A model generated the notes under the pieces. It searched no databases and was not told the origin of the DNA. It was given only the letters and a program-made list of their open reading frames with translations. Below are positions 1 to 8,181 of a stretch of 52,885 bases of DNA, piece after piece (positions within the stretch are counted from its first letter, which is position 1; the number at the start of each line of letters is the position of its first letter). The translations under genes and the position numbers were made by a program. Source of the DNA: Bacteroidota bacterium (GTDB lineage Bacteria > Bacteroidota > Bacteroidia > Bacteroidales > JAAUTT01); contig JAJYAG010000025.1 in the NCBI GenBank assembly GCA_021779665.1, forward strand, positions 1-52,885. Reading direction: 5' to 3'.

Positions 1-355
1 AATTCGATTCTTCTTTATTAAACAAGGCATAATTCTTTGCATTATTTAAATAATATGTTCCAATTTTTAAGGAAGATCCGATTACGATTACGATAGATTG
101 TTGTTTATTTTGAGTGGTATTGGATGCTGAAACCCGGAATTCATATCTTTGGGGATAAGAGATAAACGCAACATTGGCTGGACTTAGGAAATTGTTGACT
201 CCTTTGTTAACCCAGATGTTCCCATTTACAAGGCATCCAAATGTATTTTTCCCCAGAGTTGTTTCAGCCGGAAGGGTGTCTGTCTTATCCTTTTCGCATG
301 AATTGGTAAACACAAGAATGAAAATAATAAACCCCCAATTTATAAAGGTTTTCAT
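1..355 (-). CDS. Partial lipoprotein, runs off the left edge
   Basis: An open frame on the minus strand starts at ATG 355 and has no stop before base 1, so about 118 codons of the N-terminal part are visible. The start region is a lipoprotein signal: a basic MKTF start, a hydrophobic stretch and a TNSC lipobox followed by EKDKTD. The mature part begins with a GKNTFGCLVNG-like segment. That pattern recalls small Bacteroidota lipoproteins of the DUF6252/DUF5025 kind, which is only a resemblance. It lies 7 bp downstream of the stop of the preceding lipoprotein on the same strand, so the two probably form an operon. Function unknown; the C-terminus is missing from the window. Confidence 0.75.
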   Translation of the reverse strand, partial: MKTFINWGFIIFILVFTNSCEKDKTDTLPAETTLGKNTFGCLVNGNIWVNKGVNNFLSPANVAFISYPQRYEFRVSASNTTQNKQQSIVIVIGSSLKIGTYYLNNAKNYALFNKEESN

Positions 356-362
356 ATTTACT

Positions 363-761
363 TTAGTCTAATTTTTCAATTTTTGTAATCTCAAATACAT
401 ATCCAAAGCTGGTTCTGAAGAAAGGACTTGTTAATGTCTGATTTTTATAGATATATTTCTTACCGGTTATTTTAATTTTCAAACCTTCTATCCTGAAATC
501 CTCGGGTAAATTCAATGGAGCCAGAATATTTTCATCAATTGGAGTACTTTCACTATTATTTAAGTAATCCGTATTTGTTGAAAATGCCCAGTCATAATCC
601 TTAGGCTGGTTATTTTCATCCAAACTTTTGAGGGATTTAAATACCTTGGCGCTTACATCTTTAATTAAGACATAATCATCGCCGCTTTCTTTTTTACACG
701 CTACTCCTAAAAAGCAAGTAAACATAACGACAAAGCAGGAAAATGAATATATTGGTTTCAT
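363..761 (-). CDS. Small lipoprotein of unknown function
   Basis: 132 residues. An N-terminal signal (MKPIYSF, a hydrophobic run, then LGVAC with the lipobox cysteine at about residue 22) followed by KKESGDD predicts a lipidated envelope protein. The mature chain has no cysteine pairs or repeats that I recognise; its second half (EGLKIKITGKKYIYKN) reads like a small beta-rich domain. The next gene on the same strand starts 7 bp downstream and is also a lipoprotein, so they are probably co-transcribed. No function can be assigned. Confidence 0.7.
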   Translation of the reverse strand: MKPIYSFSCFVVMFTCFLGVACKKESGDDYVLIKDVSAKVFKSLKSLDENNQPKDYDWAFSTNTDYLNNSESTPIDENILAPLNLPEDFRIEGLKIKITGKKYIYKNQTLTSPFFRTSFGYVFEITKIEKLD

Positions 762-1204
762 TATTAGAGGTTTTCAGAACTTTGTTATTGGTTTTAAAAA
801 GACAGGCATACATCCAAAAGGTTGCGTGCATAGGAAATAATCTGGGTATAGCCAAAAATTAAAGTGCAAGGTTCGTTTTAATAGGAAAGTAAATGTAATT
901 CAAACTATGAATAAAGAAACAGTTTATAGAACTTTCACAAATAACAATCAAAAGCTACACGGTTTCTTCATTTTTCAGGATTATTTTGCAGGGAGGAAAA
1001 TTTCAAATTGTCGAGTTCGGAAATACGTTCGTTTTGGCAAACCCTGAGACATTAACTATCGATCTCCAGGTATTGGAAATTATAATATGAATCGAACTTT
1101 CATGAAAACAATAATTTAATTATTATTTTAACGCAACCTTTAAGTATAGTTTTAATCTATATTGATATTAGGTTTACTTCTTATTCCCTCGTAAATTTAT
1201 AACT
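762..1204. other. Gene-free AT-rich interval between divergent lipoprotein genes
   Basis: This 443-bp stretch separates the minus-strand lipoprotein pair from the plus-strand lipoproteins. No coding frame with credible composition was seen on either strand. It must hold both outward promoters. The only structured element noticed is one copy of a dispersed repeat at about 994-1035, described separately. Confidence 0.5.
994..1035 (+). repeat. Dispersed intergenic repeat, copy S1
   Basis: Core TTCGGAAATACGTTCGTTTT at 1016-1035, preceded by an AGGAAAATTT/CAAATTG segment. It matches copies at 2634-2670 and 7974-8016, all on the same strand and all next to AT-rich lipoprotein genes. Copies S1 and S2 also share the A-rich segment to the left of the core. 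Function unknown; it may mark the ends of an inserted segment. Confidence 0.5.
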
Positions 1205-1636
1205 ATGAGAACATTTCTGATAATTTTTATTGTGTGCCTTTTTTCTTGCAGCAAAAGTGATGAATATTACACTAAAGAGATCTTTAATAGTCAAAATTTA
1301 AAAGCTAATGGTACCTGGGTATTGTTACACCCTTCCGATAATAGTAAAAAAGCCTTAAAAGGTGACGAGCTTTCTTCTATTTTTTGTGATAAATTAGAAA
1401 TAACTCCAATTGGCCACTATAAAATGTATGATGATAATAACTTACGCGAATCAGGACATATTATAATAAAAAAACAAACAATTGATTCTTTACTGATCAG
1501 GTTTTTTCCTGACGAACGTTATCAAAATAACTATTTACCCAATATACATTCCGTTGAATTTGATGGATCTGATACTCTGAAACTCCAATATATGAATTTT
1601 AAGGGCGTATTGGGGACATTTAGAAGACTATACTGA
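1205..1636 (+). CDS. Small lipoprotein of unknown function
   Basis: 143 residues. The start MRTFLIIFIVCLFSC followed by SKSDEYY is a lipoprotein signal with an LFSC lipobox, cysteine at residue 15. The mature part is mixed, with a W/L-rich segment (GTWVLLHPSDN) near residue 40 that recalls small lipocalin-like Bacteroidota lipoproteins; this is a weak impression. The gene is AT-rich and sits with the next lipoprotein between two copies of a dispersed repeat (about 1016 and 2651), which suggests the pair arrived as a unit. No function assigned. Confidence 0.65.
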   Translation: MRTFLIIFIVCLFSCSKSDEYYTKEIFNSQNLKANGTWVLLHPSDNSKKALKGDELSSIFCDKLEITPIGHYKMYDDNNLRESGHIIIKKQTIDSLLIRFFPDERYQNNYLPNIHSVEFDGSDTLKLQYMNFKGVLGTFRRLY

Positions 1637-1723
1637 TTCAGTGGATATTGATTATTAAGTGAAAATGAGGCTACTCGAGGTAAATCGACAAGGAAATATC
1701 ATCTTGATAAGACAGTAATAGTG

Positions 1724-2503
1724 ATGAAAAAATTTATAAACATACTGATAAGCATATTTTTAATAATTAGTTGTTCAAAAGACGGTGATTTATTGAAACC
1801 AGTGATTCTAGAAAAACCTTCTGAAATGAACGTGTTTTGTCAGAGAACGCCAAATGATACACTAAGAAAAGTTGAATATGAATATAAAAATGATAATTTA
1901 ATTACACAAACCTTATTCTATAATGGTAAGATTCAAGATAAAAGTACATTTGAGTATAATGCAGATAACAAGTTGATCTTGGAAATTTATGAGACATATT
2001 TAAGGAAGACAAATAAGACCTACATTTATAATGATTTAAATCAATTGATAAATATAAAATACAAATTCACCGACTTCGATGCTAATGGACAAATAACCAA
2101 TGAAAGTGAAAGCGAAGCTCCGAGAGAATATCAAAATAATAAATTAGCCAAAGAATGGGAATATTGGGGAGGATTTCATACATATGAATACCGTGGTGAT
2201 AAAGTCGTAAAAAAGATTGATTACACCGAAAATGGACAGCAACATCACATTACCACTTTTAAATATTCAGGCGATTTATTAATTGAAGAAAAAAAGGAGA
2301 CTACCGTTGGTGGGTTAATGTATTTAAAAACCTACAAGTATGATTCTCAAAATAGATTGATTCAAATCCAAGACGGGGAAAATATTATTGAGGAAAACGA
2401 TTACATTGATAGAAAGCTGATTGAGAAAAGAACGTATTATTTCGGCATTGACCCAGGATTTTATGCCTGTTATGGAAACTATATTTATAGATATGAATAT
2501 TAA
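1724..2503 (+). CDS. Lipoprotein with YD/RHS-like repeats
   Basis: About 259 residues from ATG 1724; an in-frame GTG at 1721 directly precedes it and is less likely to be the start. The N-terminus MKKFINILISIFLIISC then SKDGD is a lipoprotein signal with an ISC lipobox. The mature chain is built of short beta repeats of the type YEYKNDNLI, FEYNADNKL, YIYNDLNQL, FKYSGDLLI and YKYDSQNRL, spaced roughly 20-30 residues apart. This is the tyrosine-rich pattern seen in small secreted RHS/YD-like proteins of Bacteroidota. It probably forms an elongated beta structure outside the inner membrane. The role is unknown. A related repeat pattern occurs in the protein at 35735-36148. Confidence 0.7.
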   Translation: MKKFINILISIFLIISCSKDGDLLKPVILEKPSEMNVFCQRTPNDTLRKVEYEYKNDNLITQTLFYNGKIQDKSTFEYNADNKLILEIYETYLRKTNKTYIYNDLNQLINIKYKFTDFDANGQITNESESEAPREYQNNKLAKEWEYWGGFHTYEYRGDKVVKKIDYTENGQQHHITTFKYSGDLLIEEKKETTVGGLMYLKTYKYDSQNRLIQIQDGENIIEENDYIDRKLIEKRTYYFGIDPGFYACYGNYIYRYEY

Positions 2504-2582
2504 CTATCACCAAAACTGATCTATGGCAAAAACCAAAGGTTACAAATAGTTTCGCTAAACGGTCGTTTAAAGTTACCGGCTA

Positions 2583-2608
2583 TCTCAAAATCTCAACCTT
2601 TTTTGAGA
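2583..2608 (+). terminator. Possible terminator after the YD-repeat lipoprotein
   Basis: An 8-bp inverted repeat TCTCAAAA (2583-2590) / TTTTGAGA (2601-2608) about 80 bp past the stop at 2503. The right arm is T-rich rather than followed by a clean T-run, so the call is tentative. Confidence 0.35.
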
Positions 2609-2633
2609 AACTAATTTTATAAATCATTCCAAA

Positions 2634-2670
2634 AGGAAATTTAAAATTGTTTCGGGTTAACGTTCGTTTT
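2634..2670 (+). repeat. Dispersed intergenic repeat, copy S2
   Basis: Core TTCGGGTTAACGTTCGTTTT at 2651-2670 with an AGGAAATTT segment to its left, matching copies at 994-1035 and 7974-8016 on the same strand. A weaker related word, TTCGCTAAACGGTCGTTTAA, lies at 2551-2570. It sits downstream of the AraC-type gene and downstream of the two lipoproteins. Confidence 0.5.
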
Positions 2671-2697
2671 TTTGTAATTCCAGGAGGCTTACACAAC

Positions 2698-3600
2698 TTA
2701 ATTCATCATCCTGTAATCTGCCGGCGCTACCCCAGTTTGTTTTTTAAACATACGTGTAAAATGCTGCGGATATTTAAAACCAAGTTCAAAAGCAATCTCG
2801 CTTATTGATTTACTGGTGTCGTAAATCCTGTCCTTTGCAATGTTTATAAGCTTAAGCTGAATGTATTCCTGGGCTGTTTTTCCGGTTTCTCTTTTTACCA
2901 GGTCGCCGAAATAATTTGCCGAGAGATTTAACTTTTCGGCTATATAGCTTACAGAGGGCAATCCATTTAATTTTGGTTGTTCTGTTTTGAAATAGTCATC
3001 AAGCTGTTTTTCGAATTTCTGAATGGTTCCCTGATTGAGTGTTTCGCGGGTAAGGAACTGCCGATCGTAAAAACGAATGCAGTAATCCAGAAACAACTGA
3101 ATATTGTTTACAATCAGTTTTCGACTGTGCTTGTCCATTCGTTGCTCCATCTCGTAGGCGATCTTAGAGAAACTTTCCATCACAATTTTTCGTTCCCGCT
3201 CCGATATGTGCAAAGCTTCACTGAGTTCGTATGAGAAAAACTTGTAATCGCCGATGTTTTTCCCAAGTGACGTCCCATGAATCAGATCGGGATGGAACAT
3301 GAGCGCCCATCCTTTCCGGGGAGCATCTGTATTTCGCCGGATAATTTCAACCACCTGTCCGGGAGCAATAAAAACAAGAGTGCCTTCCTGGTAATCGTAA
3401 GTACCCCTTCCGTAACGCAGTTCTCCGCAATCGTATTCCTTCAGGTAAATGGCATAAACTCCAAAATATAAATGAGTATGATCGCTATACTTGCTTCCCA
3501 ACGTCGAAAAATCGATCAGTGTAACCAAAGGGTGAAAGGTTTCGGCACCAACCAGATTGTTGTAATCCGCCACTGATTCTAATCTGAAAATATTCTTCAT
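2698..3600 (-). CDS. AraC-family transcriptional regulator
   Basis: 300 residues. The N-terminal half (about 1-170) has the cupin-like sensing pattern of AraC proteins (HTHLYFGVYAIYLKEYDCGELRYG, then TLVFIAPGQVVEI). The C-terminal 90 residues hold two helix-turn-helix units: SVSYIAEKLNLSANYFGDLVK and the signature SISEIAFELGFKYPQHFTR followed by MFKKQTGVAPADYR. It is transcribed away from the DUF5916 gene at 3762, and the interval between them contains a conserved block (3673-3740) that recurs upstream of the flavodoxin/aldo-keto reductase operon. The inference is that this protein controls both units and perhaps itself. In many Bacteroidota genomes AraC proteins of this type sit beside aldo-keto reductases. 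The ligand is unknown. Confidence 0.9.
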   Translation of the reverse strand: MKNIFRLESVADYNNLVGAETFHPLVTLIDFSTLGSKYSDHTHLYFGVYAIYLKEYDCGELRYGRGTYDYQEGTLVFIAPGQVVEIIRRNTDAPRKGWALMFHPDLIHGTSLGKNIGDYKFFSYELSEALHISERERKIVMESFSKIAYEMEQRMDKHSRKLIVNNIQLFLDYCIRFYDRQFLTRETLNQGTIQKFEKQLDDYFKTEQPKLNGLPSVSYIAEKLNLSANYFGDLVKRETGKTAQEYIQLKLINIAKDRIYDTSKSISEIAFELGFKYPQHFTRMFKKQTGVAPADYRMMN

Positions 3601-3672
3601 TTTTTGTAAGAATTAAATGTTGATACAAATTTAAACGTTTCATTTTTAAAAAATTAACACCTCCCTTTAAAC

Positions 3673-3740
3673 CTGTAAAAATGGTATGAGAACCTGTAAT
3701 CCGTATAACTATGAACTGACTGGTTAAAATGAAATTTGTA
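3673..3740 (+). promoter_or_regulatory. Regulatory block P1, shared with 6058-6125
   Basis: The blocks GTAAAAATGGTA (3675), GTAATC (3696), GTATAA (3703), CTGGT (3720) and TTTGTA (3735) recur upstream of the flavodoxin gene. The first three blocks have identical spacing, and 30 of the first 37 bases match. GAAATTTG (3731-3738) is one mismatch from the Bacteroidota -7 element TAnnTTTG and ends 23 bp before the start at 3762. It is likely a promoter with an operator for the adjacent AraC-type regulator. Confidence 0.6.
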
Positions 3741-3761
3741 GCGTAACAATAATTCAGGGAA

Positions 3762-6014
3762 ATGAAGCATAAACCTCGTGGGAAAAACGGTATTCACAAC
3801 AAAATTCTTTTTAACGGGACGTCATTAAAAACGTTTTTAATGGGAACATTTGTGCTGATTGTATGGATGAATTTTACTCCGGCAGGAGCACAGCAACGAT
3901 CGCTATTGGCAAGATACACAACTGGAAATATTGAAGTAGATGGTCTGCTGGATGAAACTGAATGGAAAGCTGCCGACAGCACTGGCGAATTCAGACAGTA
4001 TTTTCCAACGGACTCTTTGAAAGCAAGGCACCAGACAAAAGTAAAAATGCTGTATAACGACCAATCTTTGTTTATTGGAATTTTAGCTTACACTGCCGGC
4101 GACAACTTTGTTGTTAACTCCTTACGAAGAGATTTTGGAGGAGCTACCAGCGATAACATATCCGTTATGTTCGACACGTATCGCGATGGTTCCAATGCTT
4201 TTCTGTTCAGCGTTACACCTTATGGAGTTCAGCGAGATGTGCTGGTTTCGGGCGGGGGTGAAACCTTCAACACCACCTGGGATACAAAATGGCTGGTGGA
4301 AAGTAAAAGATACCAGAACTATTATGTGCTGGAAATGGCTATTCCGTTACATGCCTTGAAATTCAGGGAAGGCGACACAAGGTGGAACTTCCAGTGTTAC
4401 CGGTGGGATTTACAGAGCAACGAACAGAGTGCCTGGTCGCCGGTTCCCCGGAACCAGCTTTTTTCCAGTCTTGCATTTACAGGTAGCCTGGAATTTGAAA
4501 GACCACTGGGCAAATCGCGCACCCCGTTGGCGATTATACCTTATGTAAACACCTTTATGCAAAAAGATTTTGAGGTGGATAAAACAACCAACCAATTGAA
4601 ATTTGGCGGTGATGCCAAAATAGCAGTTGGTAACTCCATGAACCTGGACATTACAGTAAACCCTGACTTCTCCAACGTAGAAGTGGACGATGCCGTTACC
4701 AACCTTACCCGTTTTGAGGTTTTGTTGCCTGAAAAAAGACAGTTTTTTATTGATAACAGCGACCTTTTTGGAAGTTTTGGAAGCATATACCGCGACGCAA
4801 GTCCGTTCTTCTCCCGCAGAATTGGAATAGCACGCGACAGTTTCGGAAATTTAATTGAAAACAGAATTATCGGAGGTGTGCGGTTAAGCGGTAAAATCAA
4901 CCAGGACTGGCGTCTGGGATTTTTGAATGTTCAAACCGGGGAAGACCTTGACAAGGGTATTGCTTCTAATAACAACATGATGGTTGCCGTTCAGCGGAAA
5001 ATGTTTTCGCGCTCGAACATTGGGGCGTTTGTAATTAACCGTGAGACATTCGGAGATTACGAGTTCCTGCAGAAAAGCAATAAATATAACAGGGTGGTAG
5101 GAGCTGACTATAATCTAGCCTCCAAAGACAACTCGTGGACAGGTAAATTTTATCTGCATAAATCGTTTCAGCCCGGCGATTTCGAGGGAAATCTTTCATC
5201 ACAGGCCACGGTAACCCGAAATACACGTAAATACAGGATCATTGTCGACTGGGTGTATGTAGATGAAGACTTCCGCTCCGATCTCGGATTTATTCCACGC
5301 AAAGGTTTTTTCAAATCGGGTAATGGTTTTCAACGAAATTTTTATCCGCGAAAAGGGATCATCAGTCAGCACACATTTGGTGCTATGGGTTTGTTTTTCT
5401 GGACACCATCATTCAAACGTACCGACCATCAATACAGTTTTTATTGGGAATCGGTTTTAAAAGACCAGTCCACACTTGAGTTTCAACTTAACAACCAATA
5501 TGTACACCTGATGCACGACTTCGATCCCACCCGCACTACAGGAGGCATCCCTCTCCCGGGCAATAAGGATTATACTTTTAACCAGTTTATGGGAACTTAC
5601 CAGTCGAATCAGGCTAAAATGCTGTCGGTAAATGCAAATATCACCGCCGGAGAATTTTATAACGGGCATAATACATCTGTTACCGGAGCTTTTTCGTTAA
5701 GGATGCAACCCTGGGTGTTGTTTAATCTGGCCATGAGCTATAACGGCATAAGGTTGCCCGATCCTCATCACGATGCAGACTTGTGGCTGGTAATCCCAAA
5801 GATGGAAATTACATTCAGTAAATCGCTTTTCTGGTCAACCCTCGTTCAGTACAGCAACCAGTTTAAAAACTTCGGAATCAATTCACGGCTACAGTGGCGC
5901 TTTGCGCCCTTATCCGATCTTTACCTGGTGTATACCGACAATTATATGACTGACACGTTTTCACCCCGCTTCCGGTCTATAAACCTGAAACTAACTTATT
6001 GGCTGAATATTTAA
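3762..6014 (+). CDS. DUF5916 outer-membrane protein with CBM9-like domain
   Basis: 750 residues. A hydrophobic signal (about 25-44: FLMGTFVLIVWMNFTPAGAQ) precedes a CBM9-like/DUF1083 segment at about 50-240, recognisable from DGLLDETEWKAA, DNISVMFDTYRDG and the W-rich strand GDTRWNFQCYRWD. The rest (about 250-750) is the DUF5916 region, with NPDFSNVEVDDAVTNLTRFE, LLPEKRQFFIDN and many amphipathic aromatic strands ending in a terminal hydrophobic residue, as in outer-membrane barrels. The family is common in Bacteroidota and its substrate is unknown. The gene has its own upstream block (3673-3740), shared with the next operon, and faces the AraC-type regulator, so it is probably co-regulated with flavodoxin and the reductase rather than co-transcribed with them. 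Confidence 0.85.
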   Translation: MKHKPRGKNGIHNKILFNGTSLKTFLMGTFVLIVWMNFTPAGAQQRSLLARYTTGNIEVDGLLDETEWKAADSTGEFRQYFPTDSLKARHQTKVKMLYNDQSLFIGILAYTAGDNFVVNSLRRDFGGATSDNISVMFDTYRDGSNAFLFSVTPYGVQRDVLVSGGGETFNTTWDTKWLVESKRYQNYYVLEMAIPLHALKFREGDTRWNFQCYRWDLQSNEQSAWSPVPRNQLFSSLAFTGSLEFERPLGKSRTPLAIIPYVNTFMQKDFEVDKTTNQLKFGGDAKIAVGNSMNLDITVNPDFSNVEVDDAVTNLTRFEVLLPEKRQFFIDNSDLFGSFGSIYRDASPFFSRRIGIARDSFGNLIENRIIGGVRLSGKINQDWRLGFLNVQTGEDLDKGIASNNNMMVAVQRKMFSRSNIGAFVINRETFGDYEFLQKSNKYNRVVGADYNLASKDNSWTGKFYLHKSFQPGDFEGNLSSQATVTRNTRKYRIIVDWVYVDEDFRSDLGFIPRKGFFKSGNGFQRNFYPRKGIISQHTFGAMGLFFWTPSFKRTDHQYSFYWESVLKDQSTLEFQLNNQYVHLMHDFDPTRTTGGIPLPGNKDYTFNQFMGTYQSNQAKMLSVNANITAGEFYNGHNTSVTGAFSLRMQPWVLFNLAMSYNGIRLPDPHHDADLWLVIPKMEITFSKSLFWSTLVQYSNQFKNFGINSRLQWRFAPLSDLYLVYTDNYMTDTFSPRFRSINLKLTYWLNI

Positions 6015-6026
6015 TAAGATTAGAAT

Positions 6027-6051
6027 CTGGTACCAAGATATTTGGTACCAG
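6027..6051. terminator. Perfect hairpin after the DUF5916 gene
   Basis: A 10-bp perfect stem CTGGTACCAA (6027-6036) / TTGGTACCAG (6042-6051) with a 5-base loop, 12 bp after the stop. It lacks a T-run on the plus strand, so it may be a weak terminator, an mRNA-end stabiliser or an operator palindrome. It lies directly before regulatory block P2. Confidence 0.5.
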
Positions 6052-6057
6052 GAAAAA

Positions 6058-6125
6058 CAGTAAAAATGGTAAGTACAACTGTAATCTGTATAACAAATAG
6101 CTGGTAAAATCTTTTGAATTTTGTA
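6058..6125 (+). promoter_or_regulatory. Regulatory block P2, shared with 3673-3740
   Basis: It repeats the P1 words GTAAAAATGGTA (6060), GTAATC (6081), GTATAA (6088), CTGGT (6101) and TTTGTA (6120). The first three have identical spacing to P1, and CTGGT lies 4 bp closer. GAATTTTG (6116-6123) is one mismatch from TAnnTTTG and lies about 32 bp before the ATG at 6156. Interpreted as promoter plus operator of the flavodoxin/reductase operon under the same regulator as P1. Confidence 0.6.
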
Positions 6126-6155
6126 CCTGAATAATTGTTTATTACACATAGCAAA

Positions 6156-6686
6156 ATGAATAACATCCTCATAGCATACTATTCTCGTATCGGAAGCAAT
6201 TATGTTTCCGGTAAAATTACAAACCTTTCAGTCGGTAATACCGCTGTAATTGCAAAGAAGATACAAGCTTTAACAGGAGGTATCCTGTTCGAGATAAAAA
6301 CAATAAAGCCCTATCCTCTGGATTATAACGAAACTACGGAAGTTTCGAAAGCAGAACTCAGGAGTAATACAAGGCCTGAGCTTTTAGAATACCTGCCTAA
6401 TATAAATGAATATGAGGTCATTTACCTTGGTTATCCTAACTGGTGGGGCACCATGCCAATGGCGGTTTTTACCTTTCTTGAATCGTACAATTTCAGGGGA
6501 AAAACTATTATACCCTTTTGTACCCACGAAGGTAGCGGTTTGGGTAAAAGCGAAAATGATATAAAGCGCCTGTGTCCCGAATCTGCAGTATTGCGCGGCA
6601 TAGCCATCCGTGGCAGTTCAGTGGCAGGTTCAGACCAGGCAATAAAAGAGTGGTTGAAAAGTCAAAAAATAAATTTAGAAGATTAA
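6156..6686 (+). CDS. Flavodoxin family protein
   Basis: 176 residues from ATG 6156, chosen because MNNILIAYYSR is the typical flavodoxin first strand; an in-frame TTG at 6135 would add only seven atypical residues. The FMN-phosphate loop region is YYSRIGSNYVSG...VGNTAVIAK (longer than in short flavodoxins). Next come YEVIYLGYPNWWGTMPMAV, the Flavodoxin_4-type W-containing loop around the isoalloxazine ring, and TIIPFCTHEGSGLG near residue 125. It probably carries electrons or acts as an FMN-dependent quinone or dithiol reductase in the cytosol. It is separated by 3 bp from the aldo-keto reductase gene and clearly co-transcribed with it from block P2. Confidence 0.88.
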   Translation: MNNILIAYYSRIGSNYVSGKITNLSVGNTAVIAKKIQALTGGILFEIKTIKPYPLDYNETTEVSKAELRSNTRPELLEYLPNINEYEVIYLGYPNWWGTMPMAVFTFLESYNFRGKTIIPFCTHEGSGLGKSENDIKRLCPESAVLRGIAIRGSSVAGSDQAIKEWLKSQKINLED

Positions 6687-7676
<990 letters not shown>

Positions 7677-7890
7677 GAAGTAAGTAACCGTTACCCTTTT
7701 CGGCAGCGAAAAGGCAAAAAAATATGGATTTACTGCTTTTACGATAGTTATTTTGTAAAAGGAATGGGCTAGCAGTTAATTGAAAAAGAACTTCAAACTT
7801 TGGATGACAGGAGAAGTAAGAAGTAGAATGAAAGTGAAGGAACTTTTTTTTAATACATTTGTATTTGTTGGTAAATGATCAACGACTAGG

Positions 7891-7924
7891 CCATCCGGAT
7901 GAGAATCCCGATGGTTTTTGTTTT
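7891..7924 (+). terminator. Rho-independent terminator of the flavodoxin/reductase operon
   Basis: The stem CCATCcGG (7891-7898) pairs with CCcGATGG (7907-7914) and is followed directly by TTTTTGTTTT. The arrangement of stem plus T-run on the plus strand fits a terminator about 215 bp after the aldo-keto reductase stop. Confidence 0.6.
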
Positions 7925-7973
7925 AATTTGGGTCATATAAAAGGCCCATAAAAAAAGTTTATAGAAATTCACG

Positions 7974-8016
7974 ATAAATCACCAATTGATTTTTCAAGTT
8001 CGGGTAAACGTTCGTT
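7974..8016 (+). repeat. Dispersed intergenic repeat, copy S3
   Basis: Core TTCGGGTAAACGTTCGTT (7999-8016), preceded by ATAAATCACCAA, which is shared with the left flank of copy S2. In this copy the core is also bounded by a 7-bp inverted repeat AGTTCGG/CCGAACT (7997-8003 and about 8020-8026). It lies about 165 bp upstream of a lipoprotein gene, as does copy S1. Confidence 0.5.
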
Positions 8017-8181
8017 ATTCCGAACTATGCTATTTATCTTTTTCTATTTAGTTTAGAAATTTTACATTTAATGCTTTTATGCATAATCAATAAATTAGAG
8101 CCTTTAGTCTCACAAACATAAAAAAGAACGATTAATACTATCTTTAATAAAACCTGTTTTAACCCAGATGCCTTAATAGCT

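Larger units (their letters stand above)
7677..8181. other. Gene-free interval with hairpin and repeat
   Basis: 505 bp without a credible gene. It contains a perfect 8-bp hairpin CCTTTTCG/CGAAAAGG at 7695-7714 just after the reductase gene, a terminator at 7891-7924, a copy of the dispersed repeat at 7974-8016, and an AT-rich leader of the next lipoprotein gene. Confidence 0.5.

Noticed and set aside
2977-3471. Plus-strand open frames inside the AraC-type gene
   Set aside because: They are antisense shadows of a clearly recognisable AraC-family coding sequence.
6135-6155. TTG start for the flavodoxin gene
   Set aside because: It would add only MFITHSK ahead of the canonical first beta strand; the ATG at 6156 gives a standard N-terminus.
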